Below the pieces are notes generated by a model that saw only the letters and a program-made list of their open reading frames with translations, had not been told where the DNA came from and ran no database searches. 64,000 nt of DNA from Carnobacterium iners (GTDB taxonomy: Bacteria > Bacillota > Bacilli > Lactobacillales > Carnobacteriaceae). Of this stretch, positions 45,131-54,646 are shown piece by piece (position 1 is the first letter of the stretch; every line of letters begins with the position of its first letter). The translations under genes and the position numbers were made by a program. The DNA lies in assembly GCF_900177385.1 (NCBI RefSeq), contig NZ_FXBJ01000002.1, forward strand, positions 1,306,001-1,370,000, given 5' to 3'.

Positions 45131-46641
45131 ATGAACTAATAAATACGTTTCAAGATCGTAAAGGACTATTATGGACGGCTTTAATAGAGCACATTCAGCT
45201 CTCATTTATTTCTTTATTAATTGCAGTTGCTCTAGCTATTCCACTAGCTATATTTTTAACGCACCACAAAAAGATAGCTAATCCAATTATTCAAGTAACA
45301 GCTATCTTTCAAACGATTCCTTCATTAGCTTTATTAGGTTTAATGATACCACTAGTCGGAATTGGGAAATTACCTGCCGTTATTGCGTTAGTTATTTACG
45401 CTTTACTGCCAATACTAAGAAATACCTATACCGGATTAACGGAGGTTGACCCTTCTTTAGTAGAAGCAGCAGATGCAATGGGAATGGACCGCTTTAGAAA
45501 ATTAATAAAAGTAGAAATGCCTATTGCTATGCCTGTTATAATGGCAGGGATTCGAAATGCGATGGTATTGATTATTGGTACAGCAACGATTGCGGCTTTA
45601 ATTGGAGCTGGAGGACTCGGAAGTTTGATTTTATTAGGCATTGACCGGGGCAATAATTATCTAATCTTATTAGGTGCAGTACCTGCAGCTTTATTAGCAG
45701 TTGGTTTTGATTATCTCCTTAGTTACTTTGAAAAAACATCGTTTAAAAAGACTGTTATCGTACTTGGTGCTGTAACGGTAGTAGTAGCGGGGATTCTACT
45801 TATTCCATTGTTTACAGGACAAGATAAAGAAATTACAATTGCCGGTAAATTAGGCTCAGAACCTGAAATTATTATGAATATATATAAAGAACTGATTGAA
45901 GATCAAACCGATTTGACAGTAGAATTGAAGCCAAATATGGGTAAAACAACTTTTGTCTTTAATGCTTTAGAATCAGGGGATATTGATATTTATCCAGAAT
46001 TCACAGGAACAGTACTGGCTACTTTCTTGAATGAACAAGCTGTCTCAACAAGTGAAAAAGAAGTATATGAACAAGCTCGTACTGGCTTATCAGAACAATA
46101 CGAAATGGCATTGCTTGAACCAATGGCATTTAATAATACGTATACATTAGCTGTAACTTCTGAGATAGCCAAACAATACAATCTAGAAAGTATGTCTGAT
46201 TTACAAGATGTTTCAGATAAAGTTAAAGTTGGTTTCACACTTGAGTTTGCTGACCGTCAAGATGGTTACCTAGGTATTCAAGATTTATATGGTGTTACAT
46301 TTGATGATTTAAAAACAATGGAACCTAAACTGCGCTATCAAGCTATTGAGACAGGTGACATTAATTTGTTAGATGCTTATTCAACAGACAGTGAATTAGA
46401 AGAATACGAATTAGTTGTCCTAAAAGATGATAAAGGGTTATTCCCACCTTACCAAGGCGCACCTTTAATGCTTGAGAAAACATTAGAGAAACACCCTGAA
46501 TTAGAAGGTGTATTAAACACACTAAGTGGGCAAGTAACAGACGATGAAATGCGTAAAATGAACTATGAAGTTAACGTAAATAGCCAAACTCCACAAAAAG
46601 TAGCTCAAGACTTCCTAAAATCAAAACAACTAATCAAATAA
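45127..46641 (+). CDS. Fused permease and substrate-binding protein, EgtUBC/OpuC type
   Basis: 504 residues. Residues 1-215 are an OpuCB-like permease (six helices, LVEAADAMGMDRFRKLIKVE is the coupling loop). One more helix (about 212-230) anchors a C-terminal OsmF/ProX-type binding domain from about 238 (ITIAGKLGSEPEI). SGDIDIYPEFTGT, GFTLEFADRQDG, LRYQAI, DAYSTDSELE and LFPPYQGAPL resemble what I recall of the pneumococcal ergothioneine importer EgtU. Choline, carnitine or betaine are alternatives. Confidence 0.85.
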   Translation: MNELINTFQDRKGLLWTALIEHIQLSFISLLIAVALAIPLAIFLTHHKKIANPIIQVTAIFQTIPSLALLGLMIPLVGIGKLPAVIALVIYALLPILRNTYTGLTEVDPSLVEAADAMGMDRFRKLIKVEMPIAMPVIMAGIRNAMVLIIGTATIAALIGAGGLGSLILLGIDRGNNYLILLGAVPAALLAVGFDYLLSYFEKTSFKKTVIVLGAVTVVVAGILLIPLFTGQDKEITIAGKLGSEPEIIMNIYKELIEDQTDLTVELKPNMGKTTFVFNALESGDIDIYPEFTGTVLATFLNEQAVSTSEKEVYEQARTGLSEQYEMALLEPMAFNNTYTLAVTSEIAKQYNLESMSDLQDVSDKVKVGFTLEFADRQDGYLGIQDLYGVTFDDLKTMEPKLRYQAIETGDINLLDAYSTDSELEEYELVVLKDDKGLFPPYQGAPLMLEKTLEKHPELEGVLNTLSGQVTDDEMRKMNYEVNVNSQTPQKVAQDFLKSKQLIK

Positions 46642-46762
46642 GATGCGAAGCACTCTGTTCAGCTCTGAGAGGAAAATGAAAAATACCGCAAGAGGCCGCA
46701 AAAGCCTCGAGGATAATTTGAATTTAAAAAAAGAGCCAGAATTTAATTCTAGTTGATTATAA

Positions 46763-46808
46763 AAAAGAGAGAGAATGGAGCAGTTGTTCCACACTCTCTC
46801 TCTTGCTT
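46763..46808 (+). terminator. Terminator of the ABC importer operon
   Basis: AAGAGAGAGA/TCTCTCTCTT (46765-46774, 46795-46804) with inner TGGA/TCCA, followed by a short T-rich stretch. A smaller hairpin GAGGC/GCCTC is at 46692-46708. Confidence 0.65.
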
Positions 46809-46864
46809 TATAGTGGATAAAAAGTTAGGGTAGATAGACTACTAGTAAAGAAACGAGGGTTAAA

Positions 46865-47707
46865 ATGAAAATAGGTGTATTATCAGATTTGCATATTGAT
46901 ACAAATGGTAAACACTTACCAGAAAATGAAACCTATGCAATTCTGTTAAGCAAACAGATAAAAAAACAAAAAATCGATCTTTTTTTAATTGCTGGAGATA
47001 TCAGCAGTGATTACCATGAATCGCAAGCTTTTCTGGATGAACTAACAGCATTAAGTAAGATAAAAATATTATTTGTACCAGGAAATCATGATTATTGGTC
47101 TAGAATAAACGGTGAAAAGGATACGAAAAAAATCTATCAATTTTTCAAAGAACAACCAGAAAGCATCTTAGAAAAACCTTACATCATTAATGATGAATGG
47201 GCAGTAGTCGGTAATTCAGGCTGGTATGATTATGGATTTGCAGATACAAATCAATACAGTACGGCTGAATTTCAAAAAATGTCTTTACGTGCAGGAACTT
47301 GGCAGGATAAGAAGTTTTGTGATTGGGGAGTGTCTGATCAAGCGGTTACTCAATGGATGTTAGAAAAAATAGAAGAAGATTTAGCTAAAATAGGAGATCG
47401 GAAAGTTATTTTGATGACTCATGTAGTGACACATCCTAAATTCGTTGTGACTTTGCCGCATAAAATTTATGATTATTTTAATGCCTTTTTAGGAAGTTCA
47501 ACGTATGAGAGGCTTTATGAAAACTACCCTAATATTGCATACAGCATTATGGGACATGTTCACTTTCGGAAAACAGTTTTCGTAAATCAAGTACAATTTA
47601 TTTGTGCTTGTTTAGGTGGCAAAAAACATTGGCCGACTAAAAGTGCAAAATCAGAGTTATTAAACGCGATGATAACGTTCCAATTACCTGGAAACACTAG
47701 GAACTAA
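46865..47707 (+). CDS. Calcineurin-like metallophosphoesterase
   Basis: 280 residues. Metal-site motifs are complete: LSDLHID, AGDISSDY, GNHDYWS, MTHVVTHP and MGHVHFRKT. It resembles the YpbG-type phosphoesterases of Firmicutes; the substrate is unknown. It is a single gene with its own terminator. It is unrelated in sequence to the broken phosphatase at 43.4 kb beyond the shared fold. Confidence 0.85.
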   Translation: MKIGVLSDLHIDTNGKHLPENETYAILLSKQIKKQKIDLFLIAGDISSDYHESQAFLDELTALSKIKILFVPGNHDYWSRINGEKDTKKIYQFFKEQPESILEKPYIINDEWAVVGNSGWYDYGFADTNQYSTAEFQKMSLRAGTWQDKKFCDWGVSDQAVTQWMLEKIEEDLAKIGDRKVILMTHVVTHPKFVVTLPHKIYDYFNAFLGSSTYERLYENYPNIAYSIMGHVHFRKTVFVNQVQFICACLGGKKHWPTKSAKSELLNAMITFQLPGNTRN

Positions 47708-47714
47708 TTAACAA

Positions 47715-47748
47715 ATAAAAGCGACTATTTTTTGTAGTTGCTTTTTCA
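47715..47748 (+). terminator. Terminator of the metallophosphoesterase gene
   Basis: AAAGCGACTA / TAGTTGCTTT (one G-T pair) followed by TT. Confidence 0.7.
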
Positions 47749-47848
47749 TTTTTTATATTTTTGAAAAAGAATTATAACAACTTTAGTTAAAAGTAGAAGA
47801 TTATGCTAAAATAAGGAAGATGAATGGAAATAAGAAAGGAAGAAATAA

Positions 47849-50032
47849 ATGACAGATACAACAGAAGTTTTAGTGCTAGATTTATTGAAAAAGGAACTGA
47901 AAAGCTACTCAACTAAACAACTAACAACCGTTTTAAATTTATTATCAGAAGGCAACACAGTGCCTTTTATAGCTCGTTACCGTAAAGAAATGACTGGAAC
48001 TCTAGATGAAGTTCAAATTCGTGAAATAGAGGAACGTTACAATTACCTTCAAACATTAGAAAAGCGTAAAAAAGATGTTATCCGCACAATTGAAGAACAA
48101 GGTAAGCTAACACCCGAGCTGAAAAAAAGCATTGAGCTAGCTGAGAAAATGCAACTAGTGGAAGACTTATACCGTCCTTTTAAGCAAAAACGAAGAACGA
48201 AAGCGACGATAGCTAAAGAGAGTGGCTTAGAGCCATTAGCTGATTGGATGCTTACTTTTCCATCTGTAGCTGTCCTGGAAGAAGCAAGCAATTATATTGA
48301 TGATGAAAAAAATGTGGAGTCAGCTGAATCTGCTTTAGCAGGAGCGCATGAAATTATTGCAGAAACAATCAGCGATGAACCACGCTATCGTATTTGGATA
48401 AGAGAATACACGCTTAAAAATGGGATGCTAACGACTAATGTAAAAAAACAAGAAAAAGATGAAAAAGGTGTCTTTGAAATGTATTATGATTACAAAGAGC
48501 CAGTTGTTAAACTAGTCTCTCACCGTATACTAGCGATTAATCGTGGAGAAAAAGAAGATATCTTAAAAACAGCATTGGTTGTAAATGAAACTACTGTCTT
48601 TAATTATCTAGTTAAAGAGTTGATAAAAGAAGAGGACTCAACAGCAACGGCTTATATCAAAGAAGCGATTGAAGACAGCTATAAACGCTTCATTGGTCCC
48701 TCAATTGAACGGGAAATTCGCTCTGAATTAACTATAAAAGCAGATGAGCAAGCCATTAATATTTTCGGTGAAAATTTACGAAATTTATTATTGCAACCAC
48801 CGTTAAAAGGAAAAGTTGTTTTAGGACTTGATCCAGCTTATCGGACAGGTTGTAAACTAGCCGTTATTGATCCGACAGGTAAAGTGATGGATATTGATGT
48901 TATTTACCCCCATAAACCAGCTGGCAATGAAGCACGCGCGAATGCTGCAGTTAAATTTAAACAGTTAATTGAAAAGTACGAAGTAGAAATGGTTGCTATC
49001 GGAAATGGTACAGCTAGTCGCGAATCAGAAACGTTTGTATCTGATAACCTAAAAGAAATCGAACGCCAAGTATTTTATATGATTGTTAATGAGGCAGGAG
49101 CGTCTGTTTATTCAGCTAGTCCGATTGCTCGTGAAGAGTTCCCTGATTTACAAGTAGAACAAAGAAGTGCTGTGAGTATTGCGCGCCGTTTGCAAGACCC
49201 ATTAGCTGAATTAGTTAAAATAGATCCAAAGTCAGTTGGTGTTGGTCAATACCAGCACGACGTTTCACAAAAACATTTAGAAGAACGATTAGATTTTGTT
49301 GTAGAAACAGCTGTTAACCAAGTAGGTGTTAACGTAAATACTGCTAGTGCACAATTATTGAAGCATGTTGCAGGATTGAACAAAACAACAGCAAACAACG
49401 TGATTACTTACCGTGAAGAAAATGGACGCTTTGAAAGCCGTGCTCAGTTGAAAAAAGTTCCACGTTTAGGACCCAAAGCGTATGAGCAATCTGTTGGATT
49501 TATGCGAATCGTTGATGGTGAAAACGTGTTAGACAATACGGGTATTCACCCAGAGACTTATAAACAAGCAAAAGAAATTCTTGATTTAGCGGGAATAGCT
49601 TTAGAAGATGTAGGCAGCATGAAAGCTAAAAAATCTTTAGAGTTACTAGATATAGCTAAATTAGTCGAAGCAACAGCGCTAGGTAAAGAAACCGTAAAAG
49701 ATATGCTAGAAGCTTTATTTACACCAGGTCGCGACTTACGTGATGAAATGTCAGCGCCTTTATTGAGAACAGATGTATTAAGCATGGAAGACTTACAAGA
49801 AGGAATGGAATTAGAAGGAACGGTTCGTAATGTAGTTGATTTTGGTGCATTTGTAGACATCGGAGTAAAACAAGATGGATTAGTGCATATTTCGAAACTA
49901 AGTAAAGGTTACGTCCAACATCCAACAAATGTAGTAGCTGTTGGAGACGTTGTTACCGTTTGGGTAGAAGATATCAATGTTAATAAAGGCCGAATTTCAT
50001 TGACGATGTTGGCCCCTAAAAAGAAAGATTAA
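47849..50032 (+). CDS. tex: Tex-family RNA-binding transcription accessory protein
   Basis: 727 residues in normal order: N-terminal helical Tex domain (TVPFIARYRKEMTG near 35), YqgF/RNase H-like domain (LGLDPAYRTGCKLAV near 328), helix-hairpin-helix repeats (GVNVNTASAQLLKHVAGL near 498), and a C-terminal S1 RNA-binding domain (EGMELEGTVRNVVDFGAFVDIG near 650). Associates with transcription and RNA. AAAGGAAG precedes the ATG. Confidence 0.95.
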   Translation: MTDTTEVLVLDLLKKELKSYSTKQLTTVLNLLSEGNTVPFIARYRKEMTGTLDEVQIREIEERYNYLQTLEKRKKDVIRTIEEQGKLTPELKKSIELAEKMQLVEDLYRPFKQKRRTKATIAKESGLEPLADWMLTFPSVAVLEEASNYIDDEKNVESAESALAGAHEIIAETISDEPRYRIWIREYTLKNGMLTTNVKKQEKDEKGVFEMYYDYKEPVVKLVSHRILAINRGEKEDILKTALVVNETTVFNYLVKELIKEEDSTATAYIKEAIEDSYKRFIGPSIEREIRSELTIKADEQAINIFGENLRNLLLQPPLKGKVVLGLDPAYRTGCKLAVIDPTGKVMDIDVIYPHKPAGNEARANAAVKFKQLIEKYEVEMVAIGNGTASRESETFVSDNLKEIERQVFYMIVNEAGASVYSASPIAREEFPDLQVEQRSAVSIARRLQDPLAELVKIDPKSVGVGQYQHDVSQKHLEERLDFVVETAVNQVGVNVNTASAQLLKHVAGLNKTTANNVITYREENGRFESRAQLKKVPRLGPKAYEQSVGFMRIVDGENVLDNTGIHPETYKQAKEILDLAGIALEDVGSMKAKKSLELLDIAKLVEATALGKETVKDMLEALFTPGRDLRDEMSAPLLRTDVLSMEDLQEGMELEGTVRNVVDFGAFVDIGVKQDGLVHISKLSKGYVQHPTNVVAVGDVVTVWVEDINVNKGRISLTMLAPKKKD

Positions 50033-50043
50033 TCCAAAATAGA

Positions 50044-50092
50044 AAAACAAGATAAGAAGTCACTAAGAGATGACTTTTCTTGTTTTTTTGTT
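50044..50092 (+). terminator. Terminator of tex
   Basis: AAGAAGTCA/TGACTTTTCTT with outer AACAAG/CTTGTT, then TTTTTTT. Confidence 0.8.
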
Positions 50093-50133
50093 TAGTTATT
50101 ACTTGCTACTACTTTTACCTGTGAGGAGATTTC

Positions 50134-50786
50134 TTGAACTTAGATCATCTATTTCAAGATTCAGAAAAAATACAGATAGTGAAAAAGCAAAAAAATATCT
50201 AAATACATGAGAAATTAAATTTTATTTTTAGGTATCCGGGTAACTATAAGAAAAAAAGTGAGCATCCTTACTTTAAAGAGACTAAAAAAATAAGGCTTAT
50301 TGATTGGTAATTTTTTGGTGAGTGCTGGGGAAAATCATACAGAGAAGCTTAGTATGTTGCTACAGATTATTTAAACACGATAAAAGACTTTCTAGTTTAG
50401 CAGATAGTGAGAAAATTAATGTATTAATAGTAAACAAATCATGGTGGGATACAGTAGATGGACTTCATAGAGTGGTAGGTTGTCTGGCTATAATTATCCG
50501 GAGTTAAACAAAGCAATGATTCTATAGAGCTTTGACGAAAACATCTGATTAAGGAGAGTTACAATTGATCATCAACTTCTCAGAAAAGAAAAGATGAATA
50601 AAGAGCTTTTAGAAGAAACGATCATTCATAACTTTGGTTAAGATGAATTTTTTTATTAATAAAGCAATTGGCTGGGTACTAAGAGACTAAAGTAAAGAAA
50701 ATCCAAAATGGGTAAGAGCGTTTATTGAAACACACAAAGGGAAACTTTCAAAATGAAGTATCAGAGAAGGTAGCAAATATGTCTAG
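50134..50786 (+). pseudogene. DNA alkylation repair glycosylase AlkD, heavily decayed
   Basis: No single open frame, but AlkD text runs across frames: LNLDHLFQDSEKIQI after GAGGAG and TTG at 50134, FLGIRVTIRKKV, REA*YVATDYLNTIKDFL, KINVLIVNKSWWDTVDGL with the hallmark WWDTVD, then MNKELLEETIIHNFG, FFINKAIGWVLRD and ENPKWVRAFIETH, ending near 50786. At least four stops and several frameshifts break it. 653 bp is close to the normal gene length of about 700. AlkD removes 3-methyladenine and 7-methylguanine. The 61-codon open frame at 50322-50507 is only a fragment of it. Confidence 0.85.
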
Positions 50787-50831
50787 TCTAAGGAGATGCT
50801 AGTCCTATGAAAGAGGAATGGAGAAATAAGT

Positions 50832-51290
50832 TTGAAACAAGTTGAATTACAAAAATTGGTAGAAGAAATATCCATAGTTTATTTTAAACAACCATTTGAA
50901 CACGTTGCTACTTTTAATAGTCGTTTACGCACAACGGGTGGACGGTATCATCTGAAATCACATAATTTAGACTTTAATCTGAAAATTTTAGAAGCATTTG
51001 GCATGCTAGAATTTATAAAGGTTATTAAACATGAACTATGTCATTACCATTTGCATCTTGCTGGAAAAGGTTATCAACATAAAGACAACGATTTTAAGGT
51101 ATTGCTGAAACAAACAGGTGGGAGTCGATTTGTTCAATCAGTAAAAATAACTAGCGATGAAAAAAAAATATGGCTCTATCAATGTAAAAGCTGTCAAATA
51201 ATTATTCGTAGACAACGTCGTTTTAATACAAAAAAATTTGTTTGCGGAAAATGCAAAGGCAAATTAATTTTACAGGATTTGCAGCAATAA
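50832..51290 (+). CDS. sprT: SprT-like zinc-metalloprotease-fold protein
   Basis: 152 residues. VIKHELCHYHLHL holds the HExxH zinc motif with a third His, and a C-terminal zinc ribbon has CKSC and CGKC pairs. Firmicute SprT-like proteins are often next to tex, as here. It starts at TTG 50832 with GGAG upstream. The cellular role in Gram-positives is not settled. Confidence 0.88.
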   Translation: MKQVELQKLVEEISIVYFKQPFEHVATFNSRLRTTGGRYHLKSHNLDFNLKILEAFGMLEFIKVIKHELCHYHLHLAGKGYQHKDNDFKVLLKQTGGSRFVQSVKITSDEKKIWLYQCKSCQIIIRRQRRFNTKKFVCGKCKGKLILQDLQQ

Positions 51291-51344
51291 CTTTAGATAG
51301 TAGACTAATAATTTTTTTAACCTATCAGAATATGAGGTGATAGA

Positions 51345-52772
51345 ATGTATCAAAGTACAGCTATTCAAGAACTATTAACAAAAACTTTTCCAGACTACAA
51401 TAAAAAAGCAGCTAAACAGGAAGCGATTAATGAAACAGACAAACAATTTACCTTATTAAGTGGATTAGTTGAACCAGAAGAAATTAAAAAAGATTGGTTA
51501 ATAGATTCTTTTTTAACTAAAAGAAAAACAGATTTTACAACCTCTCGTGCAGTGAGCCTTGCGAACGAATGGGACGTTTCCCCTGAATGGAAAGGTCAAC
51601 TAGATCAAGCAATGGTTCGTTTAAGTAACCGAACTAGGGTGGTGTCTGTCATAGACTACGGTGCGGTTGGCGACGGCATCACAGATTGTACGCAAGCTTT
51701 TGAAAAAGCTGTTTCATCAGGATTTCGCTGTGTCGTTATTCCACCAGGAAAATATTGTGTAGATGGCATTAAATTGCCCTCTTATATAGAGTTGATTGGG
51801 AGCGGGACAGAACAAACGCACTTGATCCTTTCTGGTTCTGCACCTAAAAGAGCAAAGCTACTGACAAATCGTCATTATTTAAAAGGGAATAGCCACATTC
51901 GAATTGAAGGCTTAACATTAGATTGGAACCATAAGCGAATTTCAGGTAGCCAAAGAACAGCATCAGGTGGGACTAGTTCAAGTGGACTCACATTAGCTCA
52001 TGTTCGTTTTGCTTTAGTTCGAAACGTGACAGTAAAAAACCCGGGTCTACATGGTGTTGATGTCACCTCAGCTTTTTACAGTTATTTAGGAGATGGCAAG
52101 CGTTCGCGTCTTGGAAGCCAGTATGTTTGGGTAGATCAAGTAGAGTCTTTTGGATTTGGCGACGATGGTATTACAACACATCATAGCGATGATATTTTAA
52201 TTTCTAATTGTTTTCTACACCATCCAAGTGGACGCGCACATAAAAAAGGCTTTTCTAATTCTAATGGGATAGAAATAGATGATGGCTCTCAACATGTAAC
52301 ACTAGTTAATAATTTAAGTGCCTACTGTTTTGGGGGTATAGAAATAAAAGCTCATAAAACAAGTTCGGCAGCTACAGATACCCAAATTATTGGTCATTTT
52401 TCTTATTGTGATAATCGTTCCTATAATTTTAGACATATTGGACACCATCTTTCAACTGATGAAGCAAGTTTTTCAGCTTTTGGAATACGCGGAACGTTTC
52501 TTGCTTCTTACTTTCCTCAAGAAATAAGCCTCTATGCTAACTCTACAAAAAGAGCTCTCGTCATATCAGCTTATCAAAAAGTAGCAATCAATCATTTTTT
52601 TGCTAAAGCACAATCAAATTTACCAATAGATTCTAGAAATAGAGCTATTTCAATTCAATACAGAGCAAGTGAAGTAATGATAAAGAATATTAGACTTAAA
52701 AATTATCCTGAGATAAATCAAGCTATTCGAGTGAGTGCTTCAACTTCTCATGTTCAAGTAGCACATAAGTAA
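51345..52772 (+). CDS. Right-handed parallel beta-helix protein (GH28/pectate-lyase-3-like)
   Basis: 475 residues. A short helical N-terminal part (1-95) leads to VSVIDYGAVGDGITDCTQAFEKAV, the start typical of pectate-lyase-3/GH28-related beta-helices. Repeated rungs follow (IRIEGLTLDW, ALVRNVTVKNP, ILISNCFLHHP, VTLVNNLSAY), with Asp-rich FGFGDDGITTHHSDD and GIEIDDGSQH as likely active-site or metal loops. There is no signal peptide or anchor, so it acts in the cytosol or leaves by an unusual route. The substrate is unknown. Confidence 0.78.
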   Translation: MYQSTAIQELLTKTFPDYNKKAAKQEAINETDKQFTLLSGLVEPEEIKKDWLIDSFLTKRKTDFTTSRAVSLANEWDVSPEWKGQLDQAMVRLSNRTRVVSVIDYGAVGDGITDCTQAFEKAVSSGFRCVVIPPGKYCVDGIKLPSYIELIGSGTEQTHLILSGSAPKRAKLLTNRHYLKGNSHIRIEGLTLDWNHKRISGSQRTASGGTSSSGLTLAHVRFALVRNVTVKNPGLHGVDVTSAFYSYLGDGKRSRLGSQYVWVDQVESFGFGDDGITTHHSDDILISNCFLHHPSGRAHKKGFSNSNGIEIDDGSQHVTLVNNLSAYCFGGIEIKAHKTSSAATDTQIIGHFSYCDNRSYNFRHIGHHLSTDEASFSAFGIRGTFLASYFPQEISLYANSTKRALVISAYQKVAINHFFAKAQSNLPIDSRNRAISIQYRASEVMIKNIRLKNYPEINQAIRVSASTSHVQVAHK

Positions 52773-52814
52773 AAATAAACGCCACACATTTTTTATGTGG
52801 CGTTTATTTTTATT
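52772..52814 (+). terminator. Terminator after the beta-helix gene
   Basis: AAAATAAACGCCACA / TGTGGCGTTTATTTT perfect stem, then T residues. From here to the tRNA promoter there is no supported gene. Confidence 0.93.
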
Positions 52815-53011
52815 AGATAAAGTATTTAGAAAAAAGTAAAACGATTGAAATTTAGAGGATAATTCTACTATATTATAGCTAAATTGTATTCCTATTAATA
52901 AACCCAAAGAATCATGCTAAGATTTTGTTTTAGTCAAGTGACTGCTACTTTTTTAATGTCAATAAATAGTTATGAGACGTATTTTAAGTTTTTTATGACT
53001 CATTTTACCTA

Positions 53012-53040
53012 TTGCAAATTCACTCATGTAATTGTATAGT
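53012..53040 (+). promoter_or_regulatory. Promoter of tRNA-Leu
   Basis: TTGCAA (53012-53017), 17-bp spacer, TATAGT (53035-53040); about 58 bases before the mature 5' end. Confidence 0.7.
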
Positions 53041-53104
53041 GATTAGTATAAGAAACAAGCTGTTTTTTTAATAGCTATCTATCCAACCAGGTAACGAAAA
53101 TAAT

Positions 53105-53188
53105 GCGGTCGTGGCGGAATGGCAGACGCGCCAGCTTGAGGGGCTGGTCGGGGTATCCCCGGTGGAAGTTCGAGTCTTCTCGGCCGCA
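53105..53188 (+). tRNA. tRNA-Leu (anticodon GAG)
   Basis: Acceptor stem GCGGTCG/CGGCCGC, anticodon arm CCAGC-TTGAGGG-GCTGG with GAG, a long variable arm (CGGGGTATCCCCG) typical of tRNA-Leu, and T arm GGAAG-TTCGAGT-CTTCT. 84 nt to the discriminator A; CCA is not encoded. GAG reads CUC and CUU codons. Confidence 0.96.
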
Positions 53189-53372
53189 TAATATAAAAAG
53201 GTAAAGTGGCAGAGCTCAACTGATGATACAATTAGTGAGTTCTATTTTTATTGCCAAATACTTAAAAAACCTAAGAAGATTAAGGAACTACAAAATAAAA
53301 AAAGGTTGTTACCCAATAAATGTAAGCGAATACTTAAAGAAAATTAATAAGTTGAAAACGGGCGATGACAAA

Positions 53373-54351
53373 GTGTATTCTATTCTTTTAGTAGATGATG
53401 AACAATACATAAGACAATCCATTATTGAATTAGTGCAGTGGGAAAAGAAAGGCTTTTTTATACTGGAAGAAGCTGGTAATGGCGAAGAGGCCCTAGAAGT
53501 AATGGAAAAATATGGGCCAGATATTCTTATCGCAGATATATGGATGCCAGTCATGGATGAGATTGAATTATCTAGACGGATAAGAGAAAAACATCTATCT
53601 GTTAAAATTATTTTTCTAAGTGGTCATAATGATTTTGACTATGCAATAAGTAGAATAAAATTAAATATTATTGAATATTTATTGAAACCTATTTCGATAA
53701 GCGATTTAGAATGTATGCTTGAAAAGGTTCATGAAGCGTTGGATGAAAAAAAGAGAAGTGAATGATTTGGATAGAATAGAAACAAATTACTTAGAAAAAT
53801 TTTAAGGAATTAAAATGTCCTTTTTAGTTTCATTGATTACGTATAACTATAAAGACATTCCTGGAGAAGAAATAAAAAAATTAGTTGAGACCTATCGATT
53901 AAATCTAAAAGGAAATCGACAAGTAATATTAAATGTCAATATTGATAAACTAAGTTTTAGAAAGAGTCAGTTGGACAATCATAACTTGGAGATGATGAAG
54001 TTCTCGCTAGCAAATGTTATCCGTCGAATCTTTAATAAGTACTAAAATAGCGAAGTGTTTAATTTCACAGCTAATATTGTTTTGATGCTATCATATACAA
54101 AAGAAACGATTGATTTATACAAAGATAGTATTGTAAAAGAAATCCCATTTTCTTTTACAAATGCACTAATAAAAATCCGAATGGAAAAGGTTAAAGAGTA
54201 TTTGTTGACGACAGATTGCAAAGTACTTGAAGCAGCAGTAGATTCTGTTTATACCGATCAGCATTATTTTTCTTATTGCCTTAAAAAATATTTTGGAGAA
54301 TCGCCAATTAAAGTCTGTGAAACATTCAAAGAAAAAGAGTTATTAATTTAA
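53373..54351 (+). pseudogene. YesN-type response regulator (receiver + AraC output), broken
   Basis: The receiver domain is seen from the GTG at 53373: YSILLVDDEQYIRQSI, phosphoacceptor Asp in ILIADIWMPVMDEIEL (usually DxxMPxMDG; here E for G), LSGHNDFDYA and LKPIS. The frame ends at 53763-53765. A middle piece (53815-54045) and an AraC helix-turn-helix piece (54055-54351: RMEKVKEYLLTTDCKVLEAA, DQHYFSYCLKKYFGESPI) follow in other frames. Together they are too short for the normal 500-residue protein, so internal DNA is missing. No histidine kinase is nearby. The 50 codons before 53373 are not family sequence. Confidence 0.75.
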
Positions 54352-54646
54352 TTTATCAGCAGTAAAGAAGTGAAGCCATATGTTTAAATCTATTAGACAA
54401 GTAAGTAGCTCTTGATCGGGCAAACAATAAAAAATAGCTGAACCCATTTTTACTGAAGTCGAATGGATTACAAAAAAATATGTACTAGCCAAATAAACAG
54501 AAATTTTTATTTCCATTTTCTCCCTATTATCCCTAATAAAAAAAAAGACTAAAAATAGAAATTCTTAATTCTTTTTTAATTTCACTTGATAGCTTACTTC
54601 TGTTATTATGTTAAAGTAGCAAATTATATAGTAAATGAGGATGAAT

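Noticed and set aside
50322-50507. A 61-codon gene between tex and sprT
   Set aside because: It is a fragment of the AlkD pseudogene (contains WWDTVDGL), with AlkD text continuing in other frames on both sides.
53223-53372. N-terminal 50 residues of the YesN-like receiver frame
   Set aside because: Not part of the receiver family and directly after the tRNA; more likely chance read-in than a real extension.
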